Assembly (NCBI GenBank): GCA_030949725.1
Contig: JAUZSE010000001.1
Coordinates: 24,734-88,733 of the forward strand
Source: Sulfurovum sp.
GTDB taxonomy: Bacteria > Campylobacterota > Campylobacteria > Campylobacterales > Sulfurovaceae
Direction: 5' to 3'
DNA length: 64,000 bases
Shown here: piece after piece, positions 30,449 to 42,339 of the stretch
Position numbering within the stretch: position 1 is the first letter of the stretch
How the letters are laid out: every line of letters begins with the position of its first letter
The notes under the pieces: generated by a model
Told to the model about the DNA's origin: nothing
The model's database searches: none
Seen by the model: the letters and a program-made list of their open reading frames with translations, nothing else
Translations under genes and position numbers: made by a program

Positions 30449-30452
<4 letters not shown>
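29637..30452 (+). CDS. ftsX: Cell division permease-like protein FtsX
   Basis: 271 residues from ATG 29637 (a GTG at 29631 is possible). One N-terminal membrane segment (HLMFILPLMAILLGIEFYL), a periplasmic loop of about 125 residues, then three membrane segments (FTLEIFIVFMTIVSLFLII; VALIDAFFSTLLVSGIFFY; IGILFFSSLFIVIIAVYSVV). This four-helix plan with a large first loop is the FtsX/MacB-like topology. The first loop would contact the EnvC-like protein encoded next. It overlaps ftsE by 14 bases and the next gene by a GTGA. Confidence 0.85.
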
Positions 30453-32588
<2,136 letters not shown>

Positions 32589-32613
32589 AGAATGAAATAA
32601 TAAAGGAATAAAT

Positions 32614-32820
32614 ATGAGAACAGAACAATTAACAGCGTTAGCACTTGAAAGAGTAGATTATGACAAATACCTTCTTGCAAATGCAGTAGGAAAAAGAGCC
32701 GAGCAAATCGCAAATGGTGCAAAGTCAGTTTTAGAGAGAGATACTTCAGATATGAAATATGCTGATATTGCACTTCAAGAAATTGCTGAGGGTAAGATCA
32801 TTGTAAGTTTAGAAGGTTAA
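32614..32820 (+). CDS. rpoZ: RNA polymerase omega subunit
   Basis: 68 residues (MRTEQLTALALERVDYDKYL; NAVGKRAEQIANGAKSVL; ADIALQEIAEGKI). This is the compact omega subunit of Campylobacterota, helping assembly of beta-prime. rpoZ followed directly by spoT is a conserved pairing across proteobacteria. The start has AAAGGAATAAAT upstream. Confidence 0.92.
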   Translation: MRTEQLTALALERVDYDKYLLANAVGKRAEQIANGAKSVLERDTSDMKYADIALQEIAEGKIIVSLEG

Positions 32821-32826
32821 GTTCTT

Positions 32827-34980
32827 TTGGATGCTTTTCTGAATAAAGCTAAAAATATATCTACGATAGAAGAGTCCTCTGCACTTCTTTGGGATGAAAT
32901 TCCCACTCCTCTTCCTGCAACACGTAAGGCTTTGGTACTTGCATTAAAAGCACATGAGGGTCAAACACGTAAAAGTGGAGAACCTTATATCGTGCATCCT
33001 ATTCTTGTTGCTGCGATTACTGCGAAAACTTCAAATGATGAGATGATGGTACAAGCAGCACTTTTACATGATGTGGTTGAAGATACATCCTATACCATAG
33101 AAGATTTACGTGAAGAATTTGGAGATGATGTTTCACATATGGTTGAAGGTTTGACCAAGATTGTAGAAATACGAGATGAAGAACTTGCACCCCCAGATTC
33201 AGATGAGAGGCTTATCAATTCTGCACTCACTTTCCGTAAAATGCTCATTGCTTCGATTAAAGATGTACGTGTACTTGTGATCAAGCTTTGTGACAGACTA
33301 CACAATATGCTCACCCTTGATGCCTTGAGTCTGGAAAAGCAAAAACGTATTTCTGAAGAAACGCTGGTTGTATATGCACCCATAGCACACCGACTGGGTA
33401 TTTCAAAACTTAAGAATCATTTGGAAGATTTGAGTTTTAAATATATCTATCCTGAAGATTATAAACAAATAGATACTTATATTAAATCAAATGCACAAAA
33501 TATTCAGTTTAAGCTCAATGCCTTTATTCAGAATGTCAAAGATACTATGGATAAAGATGGTTTCAATAAAGATGAATTTGAAATTATAGGAAGGGTGAAG
33601 CACTATTATTCAATTTATCTCAAAATGCATCGTAAAGGTGTAAGTATAGAAGAGGTATTGGATTTACTTGCCATTCGTATCATCGTGAAAGATCCTATTG
33701 AGTGTTATAGGGTTTTGGGTCTTATGCACTTGAGGTTTACACCGCTTATATCAAGATTTAAAGATTATATAGCCGTACCAAAGGAGAATGGATATAAAAC
33801 TATCCATACGACTTTGTTTGCTGAAGAAGGTATCGTTGAGGCACAAATACGTACAGTAGAAATGCATAGACTAGCAGAATATGGTGTGGCAGCACACTGG
33901 AAATACAAAGGTGGAGAAAACAGCGTTAATTTAGGCTGGTTAGAGAGTTTACATTATCAAAATGAGTCCATAGAAGAATTTTATGAATTGGCAAAATCAG
34001 ATCTCTTTTCTGAAGATATTACCGTCTTTTCTCCTAAAGGCGATTATTATACTTTGCCTAAAGGGTCTGTGGCTCTTGATTTTGCTTATGCTATACATTC
34101 AGAAGTGGGTGCAAATGCAAGAGATGCCTTGGTCAATAAACAAAAAGCGTCACTGCTAAGCATCTTAAAAAATGGAGATATTGTTAATATCGTTAAAGAC
34201 AGTAAAGCACATTTATATTGTTCATGGCTAGATACGGTTAAAACATCTAAAGCACAAGATGGCATACGATCTGCTTGTAGAGCTAGAATTAAAGAGACAG
34301 ATAATTTCAGTGCGTATAATATATTGGGTACTTTATTTTCGCAAGAGAGTTTTGTGATGAAAGAACTTGTCCAAAATATGGAGCATGAAGATACAATTTA
34401 TAAGTTACCTGTACAATTTGATTATTATAAAGAAATGATACATCAGGTTGCAGACTATCTCGGTACAACAGAAGTACGTTTTTGGGAGTTACTGAAAAGA
34501 GGCTATAAAAAGCCTAAAATCAAAGAATTGGAACATTTTACATTTTTTACAAATAAGGCATTAGACGGGGTAGAATTTGATTATTGCTGTCACCCTAAAT
34601 TGGGTGATCAGATCGTTGCATTTTATAAGGGTAGTAAAGCTATTATACATCATAAATTGTGTAAACATGCCTATGCTAAAATCTTAGAGAATGAAGAGAT
34701 GATCTATGTGCATTGGAGTGGTTCTAAACACTCTAGATATAGACTCACGATAAGTTTACAAAATCAAAAAGGTATTTTGGCAGATTTGTTGGCAAAACTT
34801 TCAGAACTTAATCTCAATATACTGAGTATAGAATTGGGTATACGAAATTCAGAACAAGCAGAATTTTGTCAAATAGAAGTGGAAAGTTCTGAGTTTAAAA
34901 AGCAGAAGATTGAAGAAAAAATTTCACAAACGTTTAAACTCATAGAAATCATAAGTCTAGATGACGCATATAATAAATAA
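32827..34980 (+). CDS. spoT: Bifunctional (p)ppGpp synthetase/hydrolase SpoT/Rel
   Basis: 717 residues. The HD hydrolase domain is intact (AALLHDVVEDTSYT; KLCDRLHNMLTLD). The synthetase domain has GRVKHYYSIYLKMHRK and FKDYIAVPKENGYKTIHTTL. A TGS domain (ITVFSPKGDYYTLPKGSVAL) and a C-terminal ACT domain (YRLTISLQNQKGILADLLA) follow. As the likely sole long Rel protein in this lineage it would both make and degrade (p)ppGpp. The start is TTG (32827) right after rpoZ. Confidence 0.92.
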   Translation: MDAFLNKAKNISTIEESSALLWDEIPTPLPATRKALVLALKAHEGQTRKSGEPYIVHPILVAAITAKTSNDEMMVQAALLHDVVEDTSYTIEDLREEFGDDVSHMVEGLTKIVEIRDEELAPPDSDERLINSALTFRKMLIASIKDVRVLVIKLCDRLHNMLTLDALSLEKQKRISEETLVVYAPIAHRLGISKLKNHLEDLSFKYIYPEDYKQIDTYIKSNAQNIQFKLNAFIQNVKDTMDKDGFNKDEFEIIGRVKHYYSIYLKMHRKGVSIEEVLDLLAIRIIVKDPIECYRVLGLMHLRFTPLISRFKDYIAVPKENGYKTIHTTLFAEEGIVEAQIRTVEMHRLAEYGVAAHWKYKGGENSVNLGWLESLHYQNESIEEFYELAKSDLFSEDITVFSPKGDYYTLPKGSVALDFAYAIHSEVGANARDALVNKQKASLLSILKNGDIVNIVKDSKAHLYCSWLDTVKTSKAQDGIRSACRARIKETDNFSAYNILGTLFSQESFVMKELVQNMEHEDTIYKLPVQFDYYKEMIHQVADYLGTTEVRFWELLKRGYKKPKIKELEHFTFFTNKALDGVEFDYCCHPKLGDQIVAFYKGSKAIIHHKLCKHAYAKILENEEMIYVHWSGSKHSRYRLTISLQNQKGILADLLAKLSELNLNILSIELGIRNSEQAEFCQIEVESSEFKKQKIEEKISQTFKLIEIISLDDAYNK

Positions 34981-34993
34981 GGAAGAGTAAGAA

Positions 34994-36193
34994 ATGGTAA
35001 GTAAAGCATTAGAAGAGATCAACCGAGGTACTGCGGAAGTCATAGATAGCAAACGTATAGAAAAGCTTGTTTCAAAATATTATGATGATGGTAGTACATA
35101 TACAGTCAAGGCAGGATTTGACCCTACAGGTGCAGATTTACACTTAGGACATACTGTACTTCTTCAAAAGCTTAGAGCTTTTCAAAATCATGGAGGTCGG
35201 GTACAGCTTCTTATAGGTGATTTTACAGCAACTATAGGCGATCCGACAGGTAAAAGTGAAACACGAAAAGTGCTTGACAGAGAAACGATTATGGCAAATG
35301 CAAAAACGTATCAAGAACAAGTATTTAATATTTTAGATGAAAGTAAAACAGAAGTAGTATTCAATTCCACTTGGCTCAATGAACTTGGTGCGACAGGCAT
35401 GGTAGCATTGACTACTACATTTAGTGTGGCACGGATGCTTGAACGTGATGACTTTGAGAAACGTTATAAGGGTGGGGAGAGTATTTCTATTTCTGAATTT
35501 ATCTACCCCTTACTTCAAGGTTATGATTCTGTGGCACTCAAATCCGACATCGAAATAGGTGGAACAGATCAGAAGTTTAACCTTTTGATGGGTAGACATC
35601 TTCAACGTGCTTATAATGTAGGCAAAGAACAAGCTGTTTTGATGATGCCTATCTTAGAAGGTCTTGATGGCGTACAAAAGATGAGCAAATCTTTAAATAA
35701 TTATATTGGTATTACGGAAGTTCCCAAAGATATTTACGCCAAAACCCTTTCCATTTCAGATGTCTTGATGTGGCGTTATTATGAACTTTTGAGTGAAAAA
35801 TCACTTGAAGAGATAGCCCAGATGAAAGAAGACGTGGCAAAGGGTACACTTCATCCTAAAAAAGTGAAAGAAAATTTGGCTCTTGAACTCGTTACAAGGT
35901 TCTATAATGAAGAGTTGGCTACACTAGCCAAAGAAGAGTTTGATAATGTTTTTAAATCAAACAAGCTTCCAACAGACATGAAAGAAATAGAAGTAGAAGA
36001 GGGTATTTGGATATGTAAGGCACTTGTTGATGCTGGGATGGAACCTTCTACTTCTCAAGCAAGAAGAGATATTAAACAAAATGCTGTAAGCATTGATCAA
36101 CATAAAATCTCTGATGAAAAATTAAATCTTACTTCTGGAGAATACATTCTTCAAGTAGGAAAACGAAAATTTGCAAAAGTAAAGGTCAAGTAG
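34994..36193 (+). CDS. tyrS: Tyrosyl-tRNA synthetase
   Basis: 399 residues, class I synthetase. ATP-binding HIGH-like motif in PTGADLHLGHTVLLQKL, KMSKS intact in DGVQKMSKSLNNYIG, and tRNA-discriminating S4 domain at the C-terminus (STSQARRDIKQNAVSIDQ). The length and the early GADLHLGH place it in the TyrRS-Z type group found in Campylobacterota. The last base of its stop codon is the first base of the next gene's GTG. Confidence 0.93.
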   Translation: MVSKALEEINRGTAEVIDSKRIEKLVSKYYDDGSTYTVKAGFDPTGADLHLGHTVLLQKLRAFQNHGGRVQLLIGDFTATIGDPTGKSETRKVLDRETIMANAKTYQEQVFNILDESKTEVVFNSTWLNELGATGMVALTTTFSVARMLERDDFEKRYKGGESISISEFIYPLLQGYDSVALKSDIEIGGTDQKFNLLMGRHLQRAYNVGKEQAVLMMPILEGLDGVQKMSKSLNNYIGITEVPKDIYAKTLSISDVLMWRYYELLSEKSLEEIAQMKEDVAKGTLHPKKVKENLALELVTRFYNEELATLAKEEFDNVFKSNKLPTDMKEIEVEEGIWICKALVDAGMEPSTSQARRDIKQNAVSIDQHKISDEKLNLTSGEYILQVGKRKFAKVKVK

Positions 36194-37296
36194 TGGAATT
36201 TAAATCTTTAAAAATTGGAAAATACACCATTGAAAAACCAATTGTGCAAGGTGGAATGGGTGTAGGTATATCTTGGGATCAGTTAGCTGGAACAGTTTCA
36301 AAAGAGGGTGGTCTAGGTGTGATTTCTGCTGTAGGTACAGGGGTCTATAAAAAAAGAGCTTATGTTGTAAAAACAGTAGGAAAAGAGGAAAGACCTCTTG
36401 ATGCGATTAATTTCTATTCCTATCCTGCACTTAAAAAGATATTTGACAATGCCAGATTGATTTGTGGAGATGCACCACTTGCAGCCAATGTACTTTATGC
36501 ACAAAGTGAATACAACCGTGTGGTTGAGGATGCTTGTAAAGCAGGTGCCAATATGATTATCACAGGGGCTGGTCTTCCTTTGACTATGCCTGAAGCAACA
36601 AAAAATTATCCTGATGTGGCACTCATTCCTATAGTCTCAACGGCTAAAGCATTGCGTATATTGTGTAAACGTTGGAAAAAGACACATAATCGTTTACCTG
36701 ATGCAGTCATCGTTGAGGGTCCTTTGTCTGGTGGACATCAAGGTTTCAAATATGATGAGTGTTTTATGGAGAAAAATCAACTTGAAAATATACTAGGACC
36801 TGTAGTAGAAGAAGCAAAAAACTGGGGATCTATGCCTATCATAGCCGCAGGTGGCGTTTGGGATCATGATGATATCATCAAGATGATGGATATTGGTGCA
36901 GATGGCGTACAAATGGGAACGCGTTTCATCGGTACGGTAGAGTGTGATGCCTCTCAAGTGATGAAAGATATTATCATAGGAGCCGAAGCAGATGATATAA
37001 AACTCTTTAAATCACCTGTTGGATACCCTGCAAGAGGTGTAAGTACACAGCTGCATGAAGACATAAAAAAAGGTACAGCACCTAAGGTGGCTTGTATTTC
37101 TAACTGTGTTGCCCCATGTAATCGTGGTGAAGAAGCAAAAATTGTTGGGTATTGTATCGCTGATAGATTGAGTGATGCTTATGACGGTATTGCTGAGAGT
37201 GGACTCTTTTTTACAGGTGCAAATGGATATCGTCTGAAAGAAATTATTACAGTAAAAGAACTTATAGATAAACTGATGAATGGTGAAAATAGCTAA
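36193..37296 (+). CDS. NAD(P)H-dependent flavin oxidoreductase, nitronate monooxygenase-like
   Basis: 367 residues from GTG 36193. TIM-barrel FMN protein of the 2-nitropropane dioxygenase/NMO-FabK family: IVQGGMGVGISWDQLAGTVS at the front, MIITGAGLPLTM, VEGPLSGGHQGF, IIAAGGVWDHDDIIKMMDIG and ADGVQMGTRFIGTVECD, the phosphate-binding end. It could be a nitronate monooxygenase or an enoyl-ACP reductase relative. A late cysteine-containing segment (CISNCVAPCNRGEEAK) is characteristic of the longer subgroup seen in this phylum. Confidence 0.8.
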   Translation: MEFKSLKIGKYTIEKPIVQGGMGVGISWDQLAGTVSKEGGLGVISAVGTGVYKKRAYVVKTVGKEERPLDAINFYSYPALKKIFDNARLICGDAPLAANVLYAQSEYNRVVEDACKAGANMIITGAGLPLTMPEATKNYPDVALIPIVSTAKALRILCKRWKKTHNRLPDAVIVEGPLSGGHQGFKYDECFMEKNQLENILGPVVEEAKNWGSMPIIAAGGVWDHDDIIKMMDIGADGVQMGTRFIGTVECDASQVMKDIIIGAEADDIKLFKSPVGYPARGVSTQLHEDIKKGTAPKVACISNCVAPCNRGEEAKIVGYCIADRLSDAYDGIAESGLFFTGANGYRLKEIITVKELIDKLMNGENS

Positions 37297-37299
37297 TTT

Positions 37300-38460
37300 A
37301 TGTCAATATCGGGTCGGGTTTTTCTTTTTTTCTTATTGATGAGTACTTTACTATGTGCTTCTGTAGTACATTTGCAAAAAGCAATCATAAAAAAAGGTGA
37401 ACTCAAACTTTACTTTTCTAAAAACTTTAAGAAAACCAATGTACATCATTTTACATTGAAAAATCCTCATCGAGAAATCTATGATCTTAAAAATACACGT
37501 TTAAGACCCAAAGGTGTACCTTTGGGTTTGGGTTCAAATATAAAGATAGCACAAAATAAAACCAATACAGTACGTGTGGTAGTTTTTGCCTCAAAAGATT
37601 ATAAACCTATGGCATATCAACCGTTTTATTCGGGCAATGAATATTGTATTTCTTTACCCAAAAATAATACTCTACTACCTGCTAAACGTTATAAAAAGTA
37701 TACGGCTAAACAAATTATAAAATCTCATGAAAGACCGCATAAAACTTTTTCAAAAAGATCACATAGATATGAACTCATCGTAATTGATGCTGGGCATGGG
37801 GGACATGACCCTGGTGCTGTTGGTGGAGGTAAGAAAGAAAAAGACCTTGTGTTACAAATATCAAAGAGGCTTGAGAGACATCTAAAAAAAAGAGGTCATC
37901 CTGTCTATATGACACGAAAAAAAGATCGTTTTTTGAAGCTTCATCAGCGTACAAAAATAGCAGATCAAAAAAAGGCAGTTTTGTTTATCTCTATACATGC
38001 CAATTCTGTACCTAAGAAAAAACGCCATAAAATACAAGGTATTGAAACATTTTTTTTACAAAAAACAAGAGATGCAAGATCACAACGTATCGCAGCTAGA
38101 GAAAACAAATCCGTCTTAAAGGGTACGACAAAACTAAGTCGAAATGTTATCCTAGATTCAGTTTTGTCAGGACCTAAAATTGTACAGTCTAATAAACTAG
38201 CGATTGATGTACAAAGAAGTATGATGACCCACTTACGTAGTCGTTACAAGGGTGTGAAAGATGGTGGAGTAAGACATGCACCATTTTGGGTGCTTGTAGG
38301 TGCTAGTAGACCTTCTATACTCGTTGAAGTAGGATATATCTCTCACTATAAAGAGCGTAAAAGACTTTTTACGCCCAGATATCAGGAGTTGCTAGTAAAA
38401 GGTATTGCAGAGGGTATAGATAACTATCTTGACAACAGAAAAAAAGAAATTGATTTTTAG
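37300..38460 (+). CDS. amiC: N-acetylmuramoyl-L-alanine amidase AmiC type (AMIN + Amidase_3)
   Basis: 386 residues. Signal peptide (MSISGRVFLFFLLMSTLLCAS), an AMIN-like domain (about residues 25-120), then Amidase_3. Zinc ligands are seen in VIDAGHGGHDPGAVGGGKKE (His, then Glu of KEKDL) and FISIHANSVP (His); the catalytic Glu is in ILVEVGYISHYKERK. It removes peptide stems from murein during septum splitting and is held inactive until an EnvC-type activator binds; that activator and FtsEX are encoded upstream in the same run. It is followed by a paralogue. Confidence 0.88.
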   Translation: MSISGRVFLFFLLMSTLLCASVVHLQKAIIKKGELKLYFSKNFKKTNVHHFTLKNPHREIYDLKNTRLRPKGVPLGLGSNIKIAQNKTNTVRVVVFASKDYKPMAYQPFYSGNEYCISLPKNNTLLPAKRYKKYTAKQIIKSHERPHKTFSKRSHRYELIVIDAGHGGHDPGAVGGGKKEKDLVLQISKRLERHLKKRGHPVYMTRKKDRFLKLHQRTKIADQKKAVLFISIHANSVPKKKRHKIQGIETFFLQKTRDARSQRIAARENKSVLKGTTKLSRNVILDSVLSGPKIVQSNKLAIDVQRSMMTHLRSRYKGVKDGGVRHAPFWVLVGASRPSILVEVGYISHYKERKRLFTPRYQELLVKGIAEGIDNYLDNRKKEIDF

Positions 38461-38470
38461 AGGAATATAA

Positions 38471-39241
38471 ATGATAAGAATAATATGGATGATAAGTGCT
38501 TTACTTTTACTAGGTGGATGTGTGAAATCGAAAGTAAATAGATCGGGTTATATTGTGGTACTTGATGCGGGACATGGTGGACATGATTCTGGGGCATACT
38601 CTGGAGGTAAAAAAGAAAAAGACTTAGTCCTTCAAATTACCAAAAAAGTCTACAAAGAGTTTAAAAGTAAAGGGTATAAAGTCTATCTTACCCGTGGTAG
38701 TGATACCTTCTTAAAATTAGGACAGCGTACTAGAATAGCAGACCATAAGGATGCAAAAGTCTTTATCTCTATCCATGCCAATGCTATTGCAAATAAACGT
38801 CGTTTCAATATAGTAGAGGGAGTAGAGACGTATTTCCTGCAAAAAACAAGAGATGCAAGGTCTCAGCGTATTGCTGCAAGAGAAAATGATTCCGTTTTAC
38901 AAGGGACAGATCAATTAAGCAAGGATGTGATCATAGATTCCGTCTTAAATGGTCCCAAGATTATACAGTCACATAAATTGGCTATCGATGTACAGCGACA
39001 TATGGTGAAGAATTTACAGAGTCGCTACAATGGGGTGAAAGATGGAGGGGTAAAACCAGGACCTTTTTATATACTTGTAGGTGCAAGCAGACCATCCATT
39101 CTCATTGAGGTAGGGTATCTGACCAATCCTAAGGAGCGACAGCGTTTATTTACCTCTGATTATCAAGATGAGATAGCTGAAGGTATTGTATCTGGAGTCA
39201 ATAGATATTTGGACAATAGAAGAGAAGAGGTAGGGTTTTAA
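38471..39241 (+). CDS. N-acetylmuramoyl-L-alanine amidase, lipoprotein paralogue
   Basis: 256 residues: a lipobox (LLLGGC, Cys near residue 17) followed at once by Amidase_3 without AMIN. The sequence is strikingly similar to the upstream gene (YFLQKTRDARSQRIAARE is shared exactly) and keeps all catalytic residues (DAGHGGHDSGAYSGGKKEKD; FISIHANAI; LIEVGYLTNPKERQR). It looks like a local gene duplication that lost the AMIN domain and gained a lipid anchor, so the two copies may act at different envelope sites. Confidence 0.87.
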   Translation: MIRIIWMISALLLLGGCVKSKVNRSGYIVVLDAGHGGHDSGAYSGGKKEKDLVLQITKKVYKEFKSKGYKVYLTRGSDTFLKLGQRTRIADHKDAKVFISIHANAIANKRRFNIVEGVETYFLQKTRDARSQRIAARENDSVLQGTDQLSKDVIIDSVLNGPKIIQSHKLAIDVQRHMVKNLQSRYNGVKDGGVKPGPFYILVGASRPSILIEVGYLTNPKERQRLFTSDYQDEIAEGIVSGVNRYLDNRREEVGF

Positions 39242-39249
39242 AACCCTAC
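39230..39249. terminator. Palindrome between amidase and ppa genes
   Basis: Perfect 20-base palindrome GTAGGGTTTTAAAACCCTAC spanning the amidase stop codon and ending just before the convergent ppa stop. It probably ends transcription from both sides. Confidence 0.55.
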
Positions 39250-39252
39250 ATG

Positions 39253-39771
39253 TTATTTGTAGTTTTTGATCGCTTTGTCTAAGATAGCTGTTGCTGCTGC
39301 TTTGTCTTTAAATCCAGCTACTTTAACCCATTTGTTAGGCTCAAGCATTTTGTATGTTTCAAAGAAGTTTTTGATACGGTTAAGTGTATGCTCTGGAACA
39401 TCGCCAAGGTCATTGATATTCGCATACGTAGGGTCTATTTTGACTGTAGGTACGGCGATAAGTTTCTCATCTCCACCAGACTCATCTTCTGTCATAAGCA
39501 CACCCACAAGTCTACACTTGATGTATGAACCTACCTGAAGAGGGTAGTCACAAAGTACAAGAATATCTGCTGGGTCACCATCATCTGACAATGTGTTGGC
39601 TACAAAACCGTAGTTTGCTGGGTAATGCATAGCAGAGTAAAGTACTCTGTCTACTTCAACTGCACCTGAGTCTTTGTCAATTTCATATTTGATAGCTGAG
39701 TTAAGTGGCACTTCGATGATTGCTTTGACAGCATCAGGGTTTTCGCCATATCCGATTTTACTAATATCCAT
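39253..39771 (-). CDS. ppa: Inorganic pyrophosphatase, family I
   Basis: 172 residues. Family I hallmarks: YEIDKDSGAVEVDRVL, MHYPANYGFVANTLSDDGDP, ADILVLCDYPLQVGS with catalytic Asp residues, and the EDESGGDEKLIAVP metal-binding segment. It hydrolyses PPi to drive biosynthesis. Monocistronic, convergent with the amidase genes. Confidence 0.93.
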   Translation of the reverse strand: MDISKIGYGENPDAVKAIIEVPLNSAIKYEIDKDSGAVEVDRVLYSAMHYPANYGFVANTLSDDGDPADILVLCDYPLQVGSYIKCRLVGVLMTEDESGGDEKLIAVPTVKIDPTYANINDLGDVPEHTLNRIKNFFETYKMLEPNKWVKVAGFKDKAAATAILDKAIKNYK

Positions 39772-39882
39772 AAGGGTATCTCCAATAGATTAAATTTTGA
39801 TGATTTTAGCATAAATACCCTAAAGAGTTTATCTTATGATGGTACTATGGTATAGAATAAAATTTGATATGGAGATTGATAG

Positions 39883-40395
39883 ATGCAAAAAGTAGTTTTA
39901 GGGTTTTTAGTACTCATGGGGTCTTGTATGGCGATTGAGTTAGGTCAAGTACCCAATGAAGTGAGACTAGAAGGCAAAGATGGTGGTAGAACAGATGGTA
40001 CAGTATGGAGTTCTTCTATGCTTAAAGGTAAAATTCATACAGTGTTTTACGTAGATCCAGACGAAAAAGATTTAAATAGTGCTTTGGCAGATGCTTTAAA
40101 AGCTAGAAAATTCGATAGAAAAAAAGTAAATTCTGTTGCCATAGTAAATCTTGCGGCAACTTGGTTGCCCAATGTTGTTTTAGAGGGAATACTCAAAAAT
40201 AAACAAGAAAAGTTTCCAGATAGCATTTTTGTAAAAGATAAGAATAAAGTCTTAGTCAAAAAGTGGAATCTTGCAGATGACAATTCAGATATATTGATTT
40301 TCGATAAAAAAGGAAAGTTAATCTATAAAAAGTTTGGAAAACTGTCTGATTCTGAAATCAAAGAGGTGATCAGACTTATTGAAAAGCATTTATAG
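39883..40395 (+). CDS. YtfJ-family thioredoxin-like periplasmic protein
   Basis: 170 residues with a signal peptide (MQKVVLGFLVLMGSCMA). The pattern from GKIHTVFYVDPDEKDLNSAL through ARKFDRKKVNSVAIVNLAAT, DKNKVLVKKWNLADDNSDIL and a final YKKFGKLSDSEIKEV follows E. coli YtfJ residue by residue at many positions. YtfJ proteins have a thioredoxin-like fold without the CXXC pair, and none is present here. Function unknown. Its stop overlaps that of the convergent DTW gene. Confidence 0.78.
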   Translation: MQKVVLGFLVLMGSCMAIELGQVPNEVRLEGKDGGRTDGTVWSSSMLKGKIHTVFYVDPDEKDLNSALADALKARKFDRKKVNSVAIVNLAATWLPNVVLEGILKNKQEKFPDSIFVKDKNKVLVKKWNLADDNSDILIFDKKGKLIYKKFGKLSDSEIKEVIRLIEKHL

Positions 40396-41001
40396 CATAC
40401 ATGAAACTTGATACTCGACCATTTTATGAAAAGGTTTTAAAAAATGTTGAAGACTTTCCTCTTTTATGTTTTCAACTTGATGATAATTTAAAAGTTCGAG
40501 TACACATAAAGTGCTTTCTATCGTACTAAGACAATACGCTTTGGGTTGCTCTTTGAAGACAAAAGCAGAACGCTTAGTATGTGTAAAACTTACTTTTGTG
40601 AGACTGGCTATGTTTGGACTCGCTGTAAATATGGCACGAGAACATGGCCATGTTGAGTCTATGAGGAAAAGTACCGTATTTTTGTTGTGCTTTGCTATGT
40701 TGCTTTCATTTAGATTGACGCTGTTTACTGAGGGGTAAAGTACAAAACAATCGTTATCTGGATGTTTGATAATGTCATTTATCTTCTTGTGCTTAGAAAA
40801 ATCAATCCCTACAATGATCTCACAGTTTTTCAAAGATAAGTTTGTAAAATGTCCTGTGCCATTTTTGGTTTTTCTAAATTCTTTGGGGTGCATAAGTATG
40901 ACAAAGCGTGTATGTGTTTCTAAGGGAGTGATATGACTGCACATGCAAGATGTGTGTGGCCTATAACATTGGTAGCACATAGCCCTAGCGTTATTAGACA
41001 T
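40390..41001 (-). CDS. DTW-domain tRNA-uridine aminocarboxypropyltransferase
   Basis: 203 residues from ATG 41001. The N-terminal zinc-binding cysteines (MCYQCYRPHTSCMC) and the DTW-type motif (VLFLIDSTWPCSRAI) followed by SFTHTKRSAFVFKEQP and YCLSTIESTLCVLELL are the family signature. DTW proteins such as TapT/TuaA add an acp group to uridine in tRNA. The motif here is D-S-T-W. The longer frame to 41055 lies inside the MFS gene; the chosen start still overlaps it by eight bases. Confidence 0.82.
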   Translation of the reverse strand: MSNNARAMCYQCYRPHTSCMCSHITPLETHTRFVILMHPKEFRKTKNGTGHFTNLSLKNCEIIVGIDFSKHKKINDIIKHPDNDCFVLYPSVNSVNLNESNIAKHNKNTVLFLIDSTWPCSRAIFTASPNIASLTKVSFTHTKRSAFVFKEQPKAYCLSTIESTLCVLELLNYHQVENIKEESLQHFLKPFHKMVEYQVSCML

Positions 41002-42184
41002 CGAGATACTTCTTTTTAAACCAAACATAATACCCTGCAACCACAAAGAAACCAAATCCTAAAGTAAAGGTGATGCCTTCTAAAGAGAGTCCCCATCTTG
41101 AAGCATACCCTACAAAGAGTGCGGTGGCTACATTGGAGAGCATAAAGAACATATCGTTATAGGAGATGACTCTTCCCATGTATTTTGTATCGGTTTCTTC
41201 TTGTATGAGTAGGTAAGTGTATGACCATAATGTCGTGATGAAAATCCCAGTGATAAAGAGTCCTATGAGTGCAAAATAAAAGTTGTACTCTAGCAGTGAC
41301 CAAAGCATAATGGCTAAACCTTGTAAGATGAAAAAGTAATGCAAATTCTTTTTTGAGATGATTTTAGAGATAAGAAAAGGCCCTACCATCAGACCTAACG
41401 CTCTGGTTGCATTCATCCATCCAATGGCTAGAGGTACGGCTAGTATTTCTTTGTATTGGAAGTCTGCAAGTAGGGTGATGAGGGCATCAAAGGAAGTAAG
41501 TCCTATGGAAGCATGTAGAAGTATGAGGTGAAGTATCTTTTTTTGTGATTTGAGATAGATAAAGCCATCTTTTAACATTTCAAAATTTGACTCTGTATGG
41601 ATGATTTTTTCAATAGATATTTTAAGACCAATCAATAAAAGTATGGCAAGGCTGTAAAGAATGGCATCCATAGTAAAAGCCATGTCAAAACCGACGTAAT
41701 AGGTCACAATACCACCCACCGCCATACCTAAAGCGTAGCAGAGTGACCATATCACGGAGTGAATTTCATTGGTATTTTTAAGCATCTCTCCTGAGACCAG
41801 TTTAGGAAAAAGTGCCATCTCTGCTGAAAAGAGCATCGAGGCTGCAGAAGAACGAATGAAGATAAGTATCATCAGGACCCAGACATACTCCAACGAATCG
41901 ACAAATATAAACCCAAGTGTCATAGATATTTCAACAAGAAGAAGTACGCCCATAAGCTTTTTGAACTCTATTTTATCAATAATAAGACCAATAATAGGTG
42001 CCAAAACCACAGCAGGTAACATAGCCATAGTAGCCGTAAGTGCAATAGTAATCTCATCTGCTCCAAAAGAGACGATCATAGAAAATATCGCCACTTGTGA
42101 AAACCACGTCCCAAAGTATGAGATAAACTGTATGAGCGAGAGTCGTCTAATGGTAGGGTGTTTTAGGGTGTCTAAGTAGGTCAA
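40994..42184 (-). CDS. Major facilitator superfamily transporter
   Basis: 396 residues, about ten to twelve hydrophobic segments. An early FGTWFSQVAIFSMIVSFG and the loop PIIGLIIDKIEFKKLM (a DRxxRR-like motif A between helices 2 and 3) mark an MFS permease of the MFS_3/enterobactin-exporter-like type. The second half has a matching loop. Substrate unknown. It is divergent from the arsI/cadI-like gene, with a strong palindrome between them, so shared metal(loid) regulation is possible but unproven. Confidence 0.78.
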   Translation of the reverse strand: MTYLDTLKHPTIRRLSLIQFISYFGTWFSQVAIFSMIVSFGADEITIALTATMAMLPAVVLAPIIGLIIDKIEFKKLMGVLLLVEISMTLGFIFVDSLEYVWVLMILIFIRSSAASMLFSAEMALFPKLVSGEMLKNTNEIHSVIWSLCYALGMAVGGIVTYYVGFDMAFTMDAILYSLAILLLIGLKISIEKIIHTESNFEMLKDGFIYLKSQKKILHLILLHASIGLTSFDALITLLADFQYKEILAVPLAIGWMNATRALGLMVGPFLISKIISKKNLHYFFILQGLAIMLWSLLEYNFYFALIGLFITGIFITTLWSYTYLLIQEETDTKYMGRVISYNDMFFMLSNVATALFVGYASRWGLSLEGITFTLGFGFFVVAGYYVWFKKKYLDV

Positions 42185-42339
42185 GTGTTATGCCTCGGCT
42201 CGAAAAGGATTTAGGATTTCTGTAGTCATGATGAGGGTGAAGAGTTTGGGTGATGTATTCATAGAGTGTATTATACTTTATGATTGGTTTAAATAGATTG
42301 AAATATCAAATAAGTATACTATTGGGAATATACTGCCTT